The notes under the pieces are model-generated. The model was not told the DNA's origin. It made no database searches and saw only the letters and a program-made list of their open reading frames with translations. Made by a program: the position numbers and the translations under genes. This document shows, piece after piece, positions 8,431-17,271 of a stretch of DNA of 64,000 nt. Source of the stretch: Streptomyces populi (lineage in GTDB: Bacteria; Actinomycetota; Actinomycetes; Streptomycetales; Streptomycetaceae); NCBI RefSeq assembly GCF_002911015.1, contig NZ_KZ626862.1, forward strand, positions 1 through 64,000, read 5' to 3'. Each line of letters opens with the position of its first letter. The first letter of the stretch is position 1.

Positions 8431-9693
8431 CTACTTGTACGCCCTGTCCATGGCAGCCAGCGCGTGCGCGATGTCCGTGGTGCCCGCGAAGAGGGCACTT
8501 ATCTGCTTGAAGTGTGCCTGCTGCACCTCTGAGTTGGGCCACCGCTGATCCATGAACGGCACCGTCGTCCCGTCCTTTTGCCGTCGTGCCACCTCCGCGA
8601 CGGCGGGATCGACGGAGAAGGATTTGTTGGGCAGAGCGGGCAGCGTTGCGCCGGAGCGGTTGTACAGGTTCTGGCCCCGTTCCGACCCGAGGAAGTCCAC
8701 GAACGTCAGTGCCGCTTTGCGGTGGGGGGCCTTGGCGTTGAGCCCGTACGCGGCGGAGACGGCGCCGGGAATCCGGGTTTCGTTCGGCTGATCGGTGGCC
8801 GGCAGGGCTGTCATCCGGAAGTGCATCTCCGGTGCCACGGAACGCAGAGCGGCGAGTGTGCTGGCGACCTGGACGACTCCCACTGCTCGTCCGTCGGCCA
8901 CTTGGTCGAGTGCGTCCTCGTAGCTGGTCTTGAGCGGGGCGGTGCTGAAGCAACCGCGGTCGCGCATTTCCAGGTACTTGGTCATGGCTTGACGCCATCC
9001 GGACCGGGCGAAGGTCTCCCGGCCGGACTCCATCTGTGTGTCGAAGTCGGGGTCGTGGGCGTACACCGTAGTGGCTACCAGTGCGTAGTCGACGAGCTGG
9101 GTGACCCACGGGGTCTGGTTGCCCAGTGCGAACAGCACTTTTCCGTGCTGGCGGGCGGTGTCGCACAGGGCGAGGAGGCCGCTGTAGGTGGTGGGCCGGG
9201 TTCCTCCGATGGCCTTGAGTGTCTCTGCGGAGTAGATCGCGCCGATGGCGCTGAAGGTGACGGGCACCAGATACGTGCCGATGCCGCCGTCGGTGACCGG
9301 GCGCATGCTGTCGGGTATCCGGCCGGCGAAGAAGCGCAGACTGAGTGCTTCCAGGAAGTCGTCCTCCTTCAGGGCCAGGACGGAGGCGGGGTTGCCGTTG
9401 CCGGGCCAGACGGTGAAGACGTCCGGTGCCTTGTCCGCCCGGAGCTGCTGCGGAATTTCCTTCTGCAGGGTGTTGGTGTCGGCGTAGCTGACGCTGATGT
9501 GGATGTCGGGATGGGCCCGGTGGAAGGCCGCGACGACTGCCTGCATCGAAGCCTTGTCGGTGATGTTTGCTCTGACGGTCACCTCGGTGTCGGAGGTGTC
9601 GCCGTCGGCTCCTATGACAGAGCAGCTGGTCAGAAGCGTCATGCTCAGCGTGAGGGATGCGGCGAAGCGAAGGGGTCTGGGTCTGCGGGACAT
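8431..9693 (-). CDS. sugar ABC transporter substrate-binding lipoprotein, orphan
   Basis: A 420-residue family 1 solute-binding protein. The lipoprotein signal peptide (MSRRPRPLRFAASLTLSMTL) ends in the lipobox LLTSC, so the mature protein is anchored to the outer face of the membrane. Typical features follow, such as AFHRAHPDIHISVSYADTNT near the N-terminus and PGAVSAAYGLNAKAPHRKAA later. No permease genes accompany it. It could feed the importer encoded at 15.3-18.6 kb or act as a sensor. It lies just downstream of the GH3 gene. Confidence 0.85.
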   Translation of the reverse strand: MSRRPRPLRFAASLTLSMTLLTSCSVIGADGDTSDTEVTVRANITDKASMQAVVAAFHRAHPDIHISVSYADTNTLQKEIPQQLRADKAPDVFTVWPGNGNPASVLALKEDDFLEALSLRFFAGRIPDSMRPVTDGGIGTYLVPVTFSAIGAIYSAETLKAIGGTRPTTYSGLLALCDTARQHGKVLFALGNQTPWVTQLVDYALVATTVYAHDPDFDTQMESGRETFARSGWRQAMTKYLEMRDRGCFSTAPLKTSYEDALDQVADGRAVGVVQVASTLAALRSVAPEMHFRMTALPATDQPNETRIPGAVSAAYGLNAKAPHRKAALTFVDFLGSERGQNLYNRSGATLPALPNKSFSVDPAVAEVARRQKDGTTVPFMDQRWPNSEVQQAHFKQISALFAGTTDIAHALAAMDRAYK

Positions 9694-9809
9694 GGGCGGG
9701 CTCCATGCAGTAGTGGAGGCGAAGGTTCAACGAGCTGGACAGGAACGGCGGAGGCGCGTCACGCCGCGGCGGGGAGGCGGGTGGCGTGACGCGCCGGTTG
9801 GGATTGCGG

Positions 9810-12287
9810 TCAGCTGATGGGAACAGCGCGCTGCGCGGTCAGATCACGGGAGCTGTGCGCCGTGGCGAAGGTGTACGTGCCGGGGACGAGTGCCCAGGCT
9901 CCTGCCTTCCAGATGGTGAGGTCGTCCACGGGAACGGTCACCGTGAGCCGCTGGGAGCCCGCAGGGGCCAGTGTGATTTTGCGGAAGGCGACGAGCCGCT
10001 GCGGTTCGGCGGCAGCGGCGCTCGGCAGCGTGGCGTAGACCTGCACGAGTTCGGTGCCCTTGCGCGAGCTGGTGTTGGTGACGGTCACACTCACCGTCAC
10101 TGTCTTGGCACTCTTGTTGTATGTCGCCTCGAGGGAGCCGTGAGCGAAGGTGGCGTACGACAGGCCGTGGCCGAAGGGGAATCGGGGCTGCTGTCCCTTG
10201 CTGTCGTAGTAGCGGTAGCCGATGGAGATGCCCTCGTCGTAGGAGACGGCTCCGTTGCTGCCGGGGTAGGTCGCGGGTGTGGTACCCGGCCCTTGGGTGG
10301 CGTCGGCGGGGAAGGTGACGGGCAGTCGGCCGGAGGGGTCGCTGTCTCCGAAGAGGACGGCGGCCAGCGCCGTGCCCATGCCGCGGCCTCCGTACCAGGC
10401 TTGGAGCACGGCCTCGACATCGCCGAGCCATGGCATGGCCACGGGACCGTCGGTGTTGAGGACGACGATGGTGCGCGAGTTCACCGCTGACACAGCCGCG
10501 ATGAGCTGTTCCTGATCGCCGGGCAGACCGAGTGCCAGGTGGTCCATGTCCTCTCCGGCGACCCGGTTGACGAAAACGATCGCGGCATCCGCGGCGCGGG
10601 CCGCGTCGACGGCGGCGGGGATCAGGGATTCGGGCTGCCAGCCCAGCGTGAGCCCGCAGGTGCCGGGATCGGTGCCGGCGTTGGTGTAGGTCACCTCGAT
10701 GGCGACGGCCTTTCCGGCGGTCAGCGCAGCAGTGCCCTGCAGGGGGTAGTCGTAGGGGCCGAGGAAGAATCGACGGCTGTGCCGGGTGCCGGTGGCGATC
10801 GTGGTGCCGTTGATCTTCACGGTGGCGGTTCCGGCGGCGAGCAGAGAGAAGCGGTGCAAGCCGGTGGCTGTCGGCACCAGGGTTCCGGTCCATTTCGCCG
10901 ACCACACGTCGGGCAGGCTGTCCACGGGCGCAGCTGTGAAGTCGATGCCGGCGTCGGTGCGGGTGGCGAGCGGGGTGCCGGAGGCGTCTGCACCGGCGTA
11001 GTAACCGGCGGACAGGCCAGGAGCCCCGGCGTCGCTGCGCAGCACGGTGGAGGGAACCGCGGTCAGCGGAAGATCTCCCTTGGTGCCCTGAGCGTGGGTA
11101 ACGGTGAGGCCGCTGCCGGCGCGAGCACGGATGGCGTCCAGGGGGGTCGTCCATGATCCCGGATCGACGTAGGTGGAGCCGCCCACGCCGGTGAAGACGT
11201 CGCTGCCGGCCGGGCCGATGACGGCCAGGGACTTCAGAGTGGTCGGCAGAGGCAGTGCTGCGGAGCGGTTGGCCAGAAGTACCAGGGAGGCGACGGCGGC
11301 CTCGTGGGCCAGGTCCTGGTGGGCCTGGGTGCTGACGTCGGCCGCCGGAGTGGGCACAGGGTGGTCGAAGAGACCGTTCGCGTACATCGTGACGAGGATC
11401 CGCCGGGCGGCGTCGTCGAGCCGGGAGCTGGGTATCACACCGCCGGTGAGTCCTCCGGCGGGAATCTTGACTGCGTAGGGACCGAGCCCGGCGAGGTCCA
11501 TGCCGGCCCGCGCGGCCGCGACTTGGTCGTCGCCGGCCCAGAAGTCCGGCACGGTGTAACCCTGCAGTCCGATGGTCTTCTTCACGTCGTCGAAGAGAAC
11601 CGGGCTCTGCGTCGCGAAGGTCCCGTTGATCTTGGGATAGGCCATCATGACCGACGTGGTCGGGGCGGCTGTGACAACGCGGCGGAACGGTGCTTCGTAC
11701 AGTTCGTGCAGCGCGCGGTCGGAGACCTTGGTGTCCGTGTAGAAGCGGTTGGTCTCCTGGGTGTAGGCGGCGAAGTGCTTGACCGTGGCCACAACGTTCT
11801 GGCTCTGCATGCCGGTCGTGAGGGCCGCGCCCAGTTGGCCGGCGAGCAATGGGTCCTCACCCATACCTTCGGACTGTCGGCCGGAGTGCCAGGTCCGGGT
11901 GAGATCGATGGTGGGGCCGAGGAGATTGTTGTAGCCCTTGGCCCGGCCCTCCGCACCGATCGCGCTGCCGATGCGTGTCGCCAGACTCTCGTCGAATGCC
12001 GCCGCCTGCGCGACCGGAACCGGGAACGCGGTCACGCCCTGTTCGCCGCGCAGGCCGGCCGAGGCGTCCACCATGGTCAGAGCCGGTATGCCCAGGTGCG
12101 CGACGGTCGCGAAGTCGCACCGCACGAGCGCTTCCTTCTCCGCCGCTGTCATGCGAGCGAGCATCGCGTCCGCTTGGTCCTGCGGTGTCACGGACGGTGC
12201 GGCGATGGCCGCTTCGGTCATCAGGGGAGCCATGCTCAGGCTCATTGCGGTCAGGGTGGCGAGAGACAGGAACGATCGTCTTTTCAC
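9810..12287 (-). CDS. secreted GH3 beta-glycosidase with PA14 domain
   Basis: About 825 residues from a GTG at 12287 with GGAGAG 5 nt upstream; a TTG 42 nt earlier lacks a ribosome site. The N-terminus KRRSFLSLATLTAM is Tat-like, so export is expected. The GH3 N-domain shows GMGEDP, VKHFAAYTQETNR and SVMMAYPKINGTFATQSPVL. The nucleophile region reads VPDFWAGDDQ in place of the usual SDW, with the aspartate kept near residue 248. A PA14 carbohydrate-binding insert (SAGYYAGADASGTP onward) splits the second domain, and a fibronectin-III-like tail ends it. GH3 enzymes release terminal beta-linked glucose or related sugars. With the rhamnosidase nearby, a diglycosidic plant metabolite is a plausible substrate. 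Confidence 0.85.
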   Translation of the reverse strand: MKRRSFLSLATLTAMSLSMAPLMTEAAIAAPSVTPQDQADAMLARMTAAEKEALVRCDFATVAHLGIPALTMVDASAGLRGEQGVTAFPVPVAQAAAFDESLATRIGSAIGAEGRAKGYNNLLGPTIDLTRTWHSGRQSEGMGEDPLLAGQLGAALTTGMQSQNVVATVKHFAAYTQETNRFYTDTKVSDRALHELYEAPFRRVVTAAPTTSVMMAYPKINGTFATQSPVLFDDVKKTIGLQGYTVPDFWAGDDQVAAARAGMDLAGLGPYAVKIPAGGLTGGVIPSSRLDDAARRILVTMYANGLFDHPVPTPAADVSTQAHQDLAHEAAVASLVLLANRSAALPLPTTLKSLAVIGPAGSDVFTGVGGSTYVDPGSWTTPLDAIRARAGSGLTVTHAQGTKGDLPLTAVPSTVLRSDAGAPGLSAGYYAGADASGTPLATRTDAGIDFTAAPVDSLPDVWSAKWTGTLVPTATGLHRFSLLAAGTATVKINGTTIATGTRHSRRFFLGPYDYPLQGTAALTAGKAVAIEVTYTNAGTDPGTCGLTLGWQPESLIPAAVDAARAADAAIVFVNRVAGEDMDHLALGLPGDQEQLIAAVSAVNSRTIVVLNTDGPVAMPWLGDVEAVLQAWYGGRGMGTALAAVLFGDSDPSGRLPVTFPADATQGPGTTPATYPGSNGAVSYDEGISIGYRYYDSKGQQPRFPFGHGLSYATFAHGSLEATYNKSAKTVTVSVTVTNTSSRKGTELVQVYATLPSAAAAEPQRLVAFRKITLAPAGSQRLTVTVPVDDLTIWKAGAWALVPGTYTFATAHSSRDLTAQRAVPIS

Positions 12288-12475
12288 GGCGGCTCTCCGA
12301 AGGGGGGTGGATTTACGCGCACGGGACAAGAGGGGCCGGTCGAGGGGTCAGGTCACGGCCGGCCCCGGTTCGGGGGATGGTTTTCCCGGTCTCACCCGCT
12401 TGCTGCCGAGTCCCGCGACAGAAGAAGCAGTGAGGGAATTGGGATTTCCGTGCGACGTACGCTTGCTGAACGGAC

Positions 12476-12505
12476 AAACTAGAGGGCCCCGCCTAGAGGG
12501 GTCAA
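12476..12505 (-). promoter_or_regulatory. candidate promoter of the GH3 gene
   Basis: On the minus strand a TTGACC (-35, 12505-12500) and TAGTTT (-10, 12481-12476) are separated by 18 nt and lie about 190 nt upstream of the GH3 start. The 12288-12730 gap contains no gene. Besides this promoter it holds an AT-rich palindromic stretch and the terminator of the upstream operon. Confidence 0.4.
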
Positions 12506-12573
12506 CCCTTTTGACACTTGCCCAAAAAGAAGCACCTGACCAGCACATTTGATGCACTGATTGAAAAATGGAA

Positions 12574-12589
12574 TGAAATTTCAATTGAA
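12574..12589. promoter_or_regulatory. overlapping AT-rich palindromes upstream of the GH3 gene
   Basis: TGAAATTTCA (12574-12583) and TTCAATTGAA (12580-12589) are perfect palindromes that share four bases, inside an AT-rich island in otherwise GC-rich DNA. They lie about 70 nt upstream of the putative -35 box of the GH3 gene. They resemble the TGAA/TTCA half-sites found upstream of the rhamnose isomerase gene, so they may bind the same LacI-type regulator. Confidence 0.4.
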
Positions 12590-12676
12590 AATTCGGACCG
12601 ATCAACGGTCGCCATAGACCGCATCGATGGAGGTCATCGACGAGGCGAATTGCCAACCCTAAGAAATGCCAAAAGA

Positions 12677-12712
12677 AAGCAGTCCGGCGCCATGACTGGC
12701 GCCGGACTGCTT
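12677..12712 (-). terminator. rho-independent terminator of the rhamnosidase operon
   Basis: A perfect 15-bp stem (12677-12691 and 12698-12712) has a 6-nt loop and, read on the minus strand, is followed by a T-rich run (TTCTTTT). It begins about 20 nt after the stop codon of the GH78 gene. This is the clearest classical terminator in the window. Confidence 0.85.
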
Positions 12713-12730
12713 GAAATTCATAAATGCCTA

Positions 12731-15328
12731 TTAGGCTGTTTTCTTCACGATCTCCCAGGAATCGAGGTCATGTTCTCCCGGCCCCACCTGGACCGGCGGA
12801 CACCCCGGGAGCTGCACGACGCCGGAGCAGCCGTCAGGTACGACGGCATGGACGCACATCCGACCGTCGATGGTCGTCTCCCACGACAACTCTGCTGCGC
12901 CGTAGGGCGTTTCGTGGCGGGTCCGTGCCCACGTGATGCCGCCGCCAGGCCGCGGTTGGAAGACAAGCCGGCGATAGCCGGGCGTGGACTCGGCGATGCC
13001 TCCGACGACGCGGTGCAGCCAGTCGGCGACGGCTCCAAGAGCGTAGTGATTGAAGGAGGTCATACCGCCGGGATTGAGTGTGCCGTCGGGGCGAAGGCTG
13101 TCCCACCGCTCCCAGATGGTGGTCGCCCCCTGCGTGACCGGATAGAGCCAGGAAGGGCACTCGGTCTGGGTCAGCAGGCGGTAGGCGACGTCCAGGTGGC
13201 CGGTGTCGGTGAGGGCATCACAGATCACCGGAGTCCCGACGAATCCTGTGGCGATACGGGCTTCGTCGGCCAGCACCAACTCGGCCAGCCGGTCACCTGC
13301 TGCACGGCGTTGCGGATCGGTGAGGAGATCGAAGGCGATGCCGAGCGCGTAGGCGGTGGGAGCGTCGCTGGTCATGCGGCCATCGGGCAGTACATACCGG
13401 TCGCGGAAGGCGGCGGCCACTTCCGCAGCCAGTGCGGCGTACTGGGTGGCGTCCCGCTCCATGCCCAGTTCGGCTGCGGCCAGCGACAGATGACGGGCCG
13501 AATACGCGAAATACGCCGTGGCCACCAGGTAGCGGTCGGTGCAGCCCGCTGCCGGATCATCCGGCGGAGCGGCGGGGTCGAGCCAGTCACCCAACTGGAA
13601 TCCGGTGTCCCAGAGACGATCGGAGCCGGCGAGCCGCTCGACGAGGTCCACCCATGCCTTGGCCATGGCGTAATTGCTGCTCAGGATCTGCAGGTCGCCG
13701 AAGCGCCGGTACAGGGTCCAGGGCGTGAGCGTTGCCACGTCTCCCCAGGCTGCGCCGGGCTGGATCGGTGTCCACATCGGCTTGCCGGGAATGACGGGCA
13801 CGTACCAGGGGACGGTGCCGTCGGGAAGCTGCTCGAGCCGTACGTCGGTGAGCCAGGAGTCCAGCAGGCCGGCGCAGTCGTAGAGGAAGCTCGCCGTCGG
13901 GGCGAATACCTGTAGGTCGCCGGTCCAGCCGAGGCGTTCGTCGCGCTGGGGGCAGTCGGTGGGGATGTCGACGAAGTTGCCGCGCATGCTCCAGACGACA
14001 TTTTCGTGGAGCCGGTTGATCAGCGGGTCGCTGCACTCGAACCAGCCGGTACGGCGCATGTCCGTGTGATAGACACGGGCCGTCACCGACTCCTGTGTCA
14101 GCTCCCCCGGCCAGCCGCTGATTTCGGCGTAGCGGAATCCGTGCAGGGTGAACCGGGGCTCCCACGTGTACGGACCACGCCCGGAAAGAATCAAGGTGTC
14201 GGTGGAGTACGCCTCGCGCAGGGGTTCGGTGGCCAGTTCTCCGTCCTGGAGCACTTCGGCGTGCCGGATGGTGATGATGGTGCCCACGGGGCCGTCGACG
14301 GTGAGACGGAGCCGGCCGACGAGGTTCTGGCCGAAGTCGAGAAGATGACGGCCGTCGCCGGTGGGTGTGATGGCGGTGGGAGCCATCTCCTGGGTGCAGC
14401 GCACCGGCGGGCCCTGGGGGGAGACGAGGGTGCGCGGGTCCCGGCTGCCGAGCCGTACGGGGGTCCATTCCGTGTGCTGCTCAGGCGCGCGGGTCGCCCA
14501 GCTGGGGTCGTCGAGTCGGGCGTCGAAGCACTCGCCCTCGTAAAGACCGCTGCTGACGATGGGTCCGGCGGCGGCCGTCCAGGTGGCGTCCGTGGCGATG
14601 ACGACGGTGGTGCCGTCGTCATAGGTCACTTCCAGCTGGGCGATGAGGGCCTGGTCGTTGCCGTAGATGTTGCGGGTGCCGCCGTCGAATCCGTACTTGC
14701 CGCGGTACCAGCCGTCGCCGAGCCAGGCGCCGATCACGTTGGCGCCCGTGGCGAGGAGGGCGGTGACGTCATGGGTGCGATAGCGCAGACGGTGCGGGTA
14801 GACCGTCCAGCCCGGGGCGAGGACCTCGCTGCCCACCCGAAGTCCGTTGATCTCCACCTCGTACAGGCCGTGAGCGGTGACGTAGAGGCGGGCTCGGGTG
14901 ATCGGGCGATCCAGGTGGAAGTCTTTGCGTACCCGGGCCGGACGGCGTTCGGCATCCGAATCCTCGGGCCATCCGGCGCCGACCGGTGCCGCGCGCCAGT
15001 CGGCCGGGTCGAGCAGCCCGGCTTCCACCGTGCTGGGCTCGCTCCAGGCGGAAGGCGTCACGGCTCCGGCCGTCCAGACGCGGACTCGGACGCTCACGCT
15101 CTCGCGTGAGGCCAGCGGTTCACCGGGCCAGGGCACCAGGACCTGGCCGCTTCCTTCGATACGGCCGGTGCTGTGCTGACGGCCGGCCCGTTCGAGCCGG
15201 ATCTCGTATGCCTGCTGGCTGCCGGATGCAGGGGGAAGTTTCCAGGTCAGACGTGGGGTGGCCGTACCGATGCCGAGGCCGTCCGGGAGGTGTTCGAAGG
15301 AGACCGGGGCGGGTTGGGGGGTCGACAA
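12731..15328 (-). CDS. GH78 alpha-L-rhamnosidase
   Basis: An 865-residue enzyme with the Bac_rhamnosid domain order: an N-terminal beta domain (PRLTWKLPPASGSQQAYEIR), a second beta domain (YVTAHGLYEVEINGLRVGSE, LGDGWYRGKYGFDG), then the (alpha/alpha)6 catalytic barrel with DIPTDCPQRDERLGWTGD, which carries the acidic catalytic residues. The conserved TTIWERWDSLRPDGTLNPGG follows, with a C-terminal beta domain. It cleaves terminal alpha-L-rhamnose from glycosides. There is no signal peptide, so it acts in the cytoplasm on imported rhamnosides. The TTG start has GAAAGG upstream. It is the last gene after the ABC importer genes and is followed by a strong terminator. Confidence 0.93.
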   Translation of the reverse strand: MSTPQPAPVSFEHLPDGLGIGTATPRLTWKLPPASGSQQAYEIRLERAGRQHSTGRIEGSGQVLVPWPGEPLASRESVSVRVRVWTAGAVTPSAWSEPSTVEAGLLDPADWRAAPVGAGWPEDSDAERRPARVRKDFHLDRPITRARLYVTAHGLYEVEINGLRVGSEVLAPGWTVYPHRLRYRTHDVTALLATGANVIGAWLGDGWYRGKYGFDGGTRNIYGNDQALIAQLEVTYDDGTTVVIATDATWTAAAGPIVSSGLYEGECFDARLDDPSWATRAPEQHTEWTPVRLGSRDPRTLVSPQGPPVRCTQEMAPTAITPTGDGRHLLDFGQNLVGRLRLTVDGPVGTIITIRHAEVLQDGELATEPLREAYSTDTLILSGRGPYTWEPRFTLHGFRYAEISGWPGELTQESVTARVYHTDMRRTGWFECSDPLINRLHENVVWSMRGNFVDIPTDCPQRDERLGWTGDLQVFAPTASFLYDCAGLLDSWLTDVRLEQLPDGTVPWYVPVIPGKPMWTPIQPGAAWGDVATLTPWTLYRRFGDLQILSSNYAMAKAWVDLVERLAGSDRLWDTGFQLGDWLDPAAPPDDPAAGCTDRYLVATAYFAYSARHLSLAAAELGMERDATQYAALAAEVAAAFRDRYVLPDGRMTSDAPTAYALGIAFDLLTDPQRRAAGDRLAELVLADEARIATGFVGTPVICDALTDTGHLDVAYRLLTQTECPSWLYPVTQGATTIWERWDSLRPDGTLNPGGMTSFNHYALGAVADWLHRVVGGIAESTPGYRRLVFQPRPGGGITWARTRHETPYGAAELSWETTIDGRMCVHAVVPDGCSGVVQLPGCPPVQVGPGEHDLDSWEIVKKTA

Positions 15329-15371
15329 GGGGAACCTTTCTTCACGTGCGGGAGCGGGCGGGCTTGGGAGG

Positions 15372-16280
15372 TCAGCCCTTGAGCGCTCCGGAAGTGAGTC
15401 CCTTCATGACCTTCTGGTTGAGGAAGAGGTAGATCAGGAGGGTGCCGAAAACGTTGAGGCAGATCGCGGCGAACAGGGGGCCGTACTGGGTGGCGCCGAA
15501 GTCGCCGGTGAAGTTGAGCAGGCCGACCTGGACGGTGCGCAGATCCTGGCTGTTGGTGAAGGTGAGGGCGATCAGCAGGTCGTTCCAGATGAAGAAGAAC
15601 TCGACCAGCCCGACCGTCAGGAGTGCGTTGCGGACCATCGGGACGCTGATGGTCCAAAAGGAGCGCAGGATCCCGGCGCCGTCGATCGTGGCCGCTTCGA
15701 AGAGTTCACGCGGGACGGACTTGTAGTAGGTGGCCATCATGAAGACGGTCAGCGGCAGGCCCGTGCCGGTGTAGGTGAGGATCAGCGGCCACAGCGTGCC
15801 GGACAGCCCGGTCTGGAAGTACACCGTGAACAGAGGAAGCAGGATCATCTGCGGTGGCACCATCATGCCGGCCAGGAAGATCAGCAGGGTGAGGTTGCGG
15901 CCCTTCCACACCATGACCTGGAGTGCGAAGCCCGCTGCCGCGCCCAGCAGCAGGATCAGGGCCAGCGCAGGAACGACGGCGAGCAGGCTGTTGCGGACGT
16001 AGAGCCCGATGTGGCCCGTGGTCCACGCTTCGGCATAGTTGCCCCACTCCCACGTGGTGGGCAGGCTCCAGGTGGAGTGGTTGAGGTAGTCGCTGTTGGA
16101 CTTCAGCGAGGTCAGGAACATCCAGACCAGTGGGTAGATCTCGACGACCAGCAGCAGGGTGACAACGATCTTCACCCACAGCTTGCTGAATGGGACGCGT
16201 CGCCGGGGCCGGCTGGAAGCAGCAGACGGTCCAGGGCTTGCCTGATGGGCGGTGGCCTTCACAGGGGTGTCGATGGCCAT
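15372..16280 (-). CDS. sugar ABC transporter permease, MalG type
   Basis: About 302 residues with six predicted membrane helices (the first is VKIVVTLLLVVEIYPLVWMF). The cytoplasmic EAA loop is present as ELFEAATIDGAGILRSFWTI, which contacts the ATPase. The start is the ATG at 16280 with GGAAGG upstream. It follows the MalF-type gene with a 5-nt gap. It forms the heterodimeric channel of the importer that brings in a sugar or glycoside. No ATPase gene is linked; Streptomyces importers of this class share the general ATPase MsiK. Confidence 0.9.
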   Translation of the reverse strand: MAIDTPVKATAHQASPGPSAASSRPRRRVPFSKLWVKIVVTLLLVVEIYPLVWMFLTSLKSNSDYLNHSTWSLPTTWEWGNYAEAWTTGHIGLYVRNSLLAVVPALALILLLGAAAGFALQVMVWKGRNLTLLIFLAGMMVPPQMILLPLFTVYFQTGLSGTLWPLILTYTGTGLPLTVFMMATYYKSVPRELFEAATIDGAGILRSFWTISVPMVRNALLTVGLVEFFFIWNDLLIALTFTNSQDLRTVQVGLLNFTGDFGATQYGPLFAAICLNVFGTLLIYLFLNQKVMKGLTSGALKG

Positions 16281-16285
16281 GGCTG

Positions 16286-17170
16286 TCAGCCTTCCGTGAG
16301 GTCGCGCCGTGAGACGCGGAAGACGACCAGGCTCACCAAGAGGCATACGACGGTGAGCAGTACGGCGATGGTGCTGCCGTAGCCGTAGTCGCCGTAGGTG
16401 AACGACGTCTGGAACATGTACAGGGTCAAAGGGGTGGTGCTGTTGCCCGGGCCGCCGTTGGTGAGCGCGACGATGGAGTCGAAGGCCTTCAGCGTGCCGT
16501 TGATGCTGAAGATCAGGGAGGACATGAGCACGGGCAGGGACAGCGGCAGCACGATGTGGCGCACCAGTCGCAGGCCGGTCGCTCCGTCGAGTCGGGCGGA
16601 TTCGAGGACTTCCTCAGGGATGTCGACGAGGCCGGCGAAGAGCAGCACGGCGTAGAAGCCCATCGAGCGCCAGATGTCCATGACGATCAGGACCCAGAAG
16701 GCGCTCGAAGAGCTTCCAAAGAAGTCGATGGAGTCGATGCCGACCGCGTTCAGGAGCGAGTTGACGGGGCCGGTCTGCGGTGCGACCTGGAAGAACTTCT
16801 GGAAGAGCAGGCCGACGGCGACCGTGGGCAGCACGACGGGGAAGAACACGAGGGTCCGCACGAGCGCGGAGGCCCGCTTGAGGAAGAAGACGTAGAGCAG
16901 GGCCAGGAGGTAGCCCGCGACCACCTGACCGGCGGTGACGACGACGGCGTACTTGAGGGTGAACCACAGGGCGTGACGGACGGCGGGATCATCCAGCAGG
17001 CGGGAGAAGTTGGCGAAGCCGTTGCCGGTGAAGCCGTCGATGGAGTTGCCCTTGGTGAAGGAGTAGCCGAGCGACCACACCATCGGGACGAGCATGATCA
17101 GGGAATAGACGAGAAGCGCGGGACCGAGCAGGATCGCGATGGCCCTGCGGTCACCGAGTACGCGGTGCAT
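16286..17170 (-). CDS. sugar ABC transporter permease, MalF type
   Basis: A 294-residue integral membrane protein with six helices (first AIAILLGPALLVYSLIMLVP). The EAA loop is EEVLESARLDGATGLRLVRH, and ALTNGGPGNSTTPLTLYMFQ is characteristic of the MalF-like family. It pairs with the MalG-type permease encoded next and with the binding lipoprotein encoded upstream. Position in the operon (binding protein, MalF, MalG, GH78) indicates import of the rhamnosidase substrate. Confidence 0.9.
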   Translation of the reverse strand: MHRVLGDRRAIAILLGPALLVYSLIMLVPMVWSLGYSFTKGNSIDGFTGNGFANFSRLLDDPAVRHALWFTLKYAVVVTAGQVVAGYLLALLYVFFLKRASALVRTLVFFPVVLPTVAVGLLFQKFFQVAPQTGPVNSLLNAVGIDSIDFFGSSSSAFWVLIVMDIWRSMGFYAVLLFAGLVDIPEEVLESARLDGATGLRLVRHIVLPLSLPVLMSSLIFSINGTLKAFDSIVALTNGGPGNSTTPLTLYMFQTSFTYGDYGYGSTIAVLLTVVCLLVSLVVFRVSRRDLTEG

Positions 17171-17271
17171 GAGTGGTATCCACTTCGATGACGATGAGGA
17201 GTTGTGCCGAGCAGGCGCCGGGGCGGCGTGCAGAAGATGCGTGTGGCGTCAGGCGCGCCGCCCCGGTCGGC

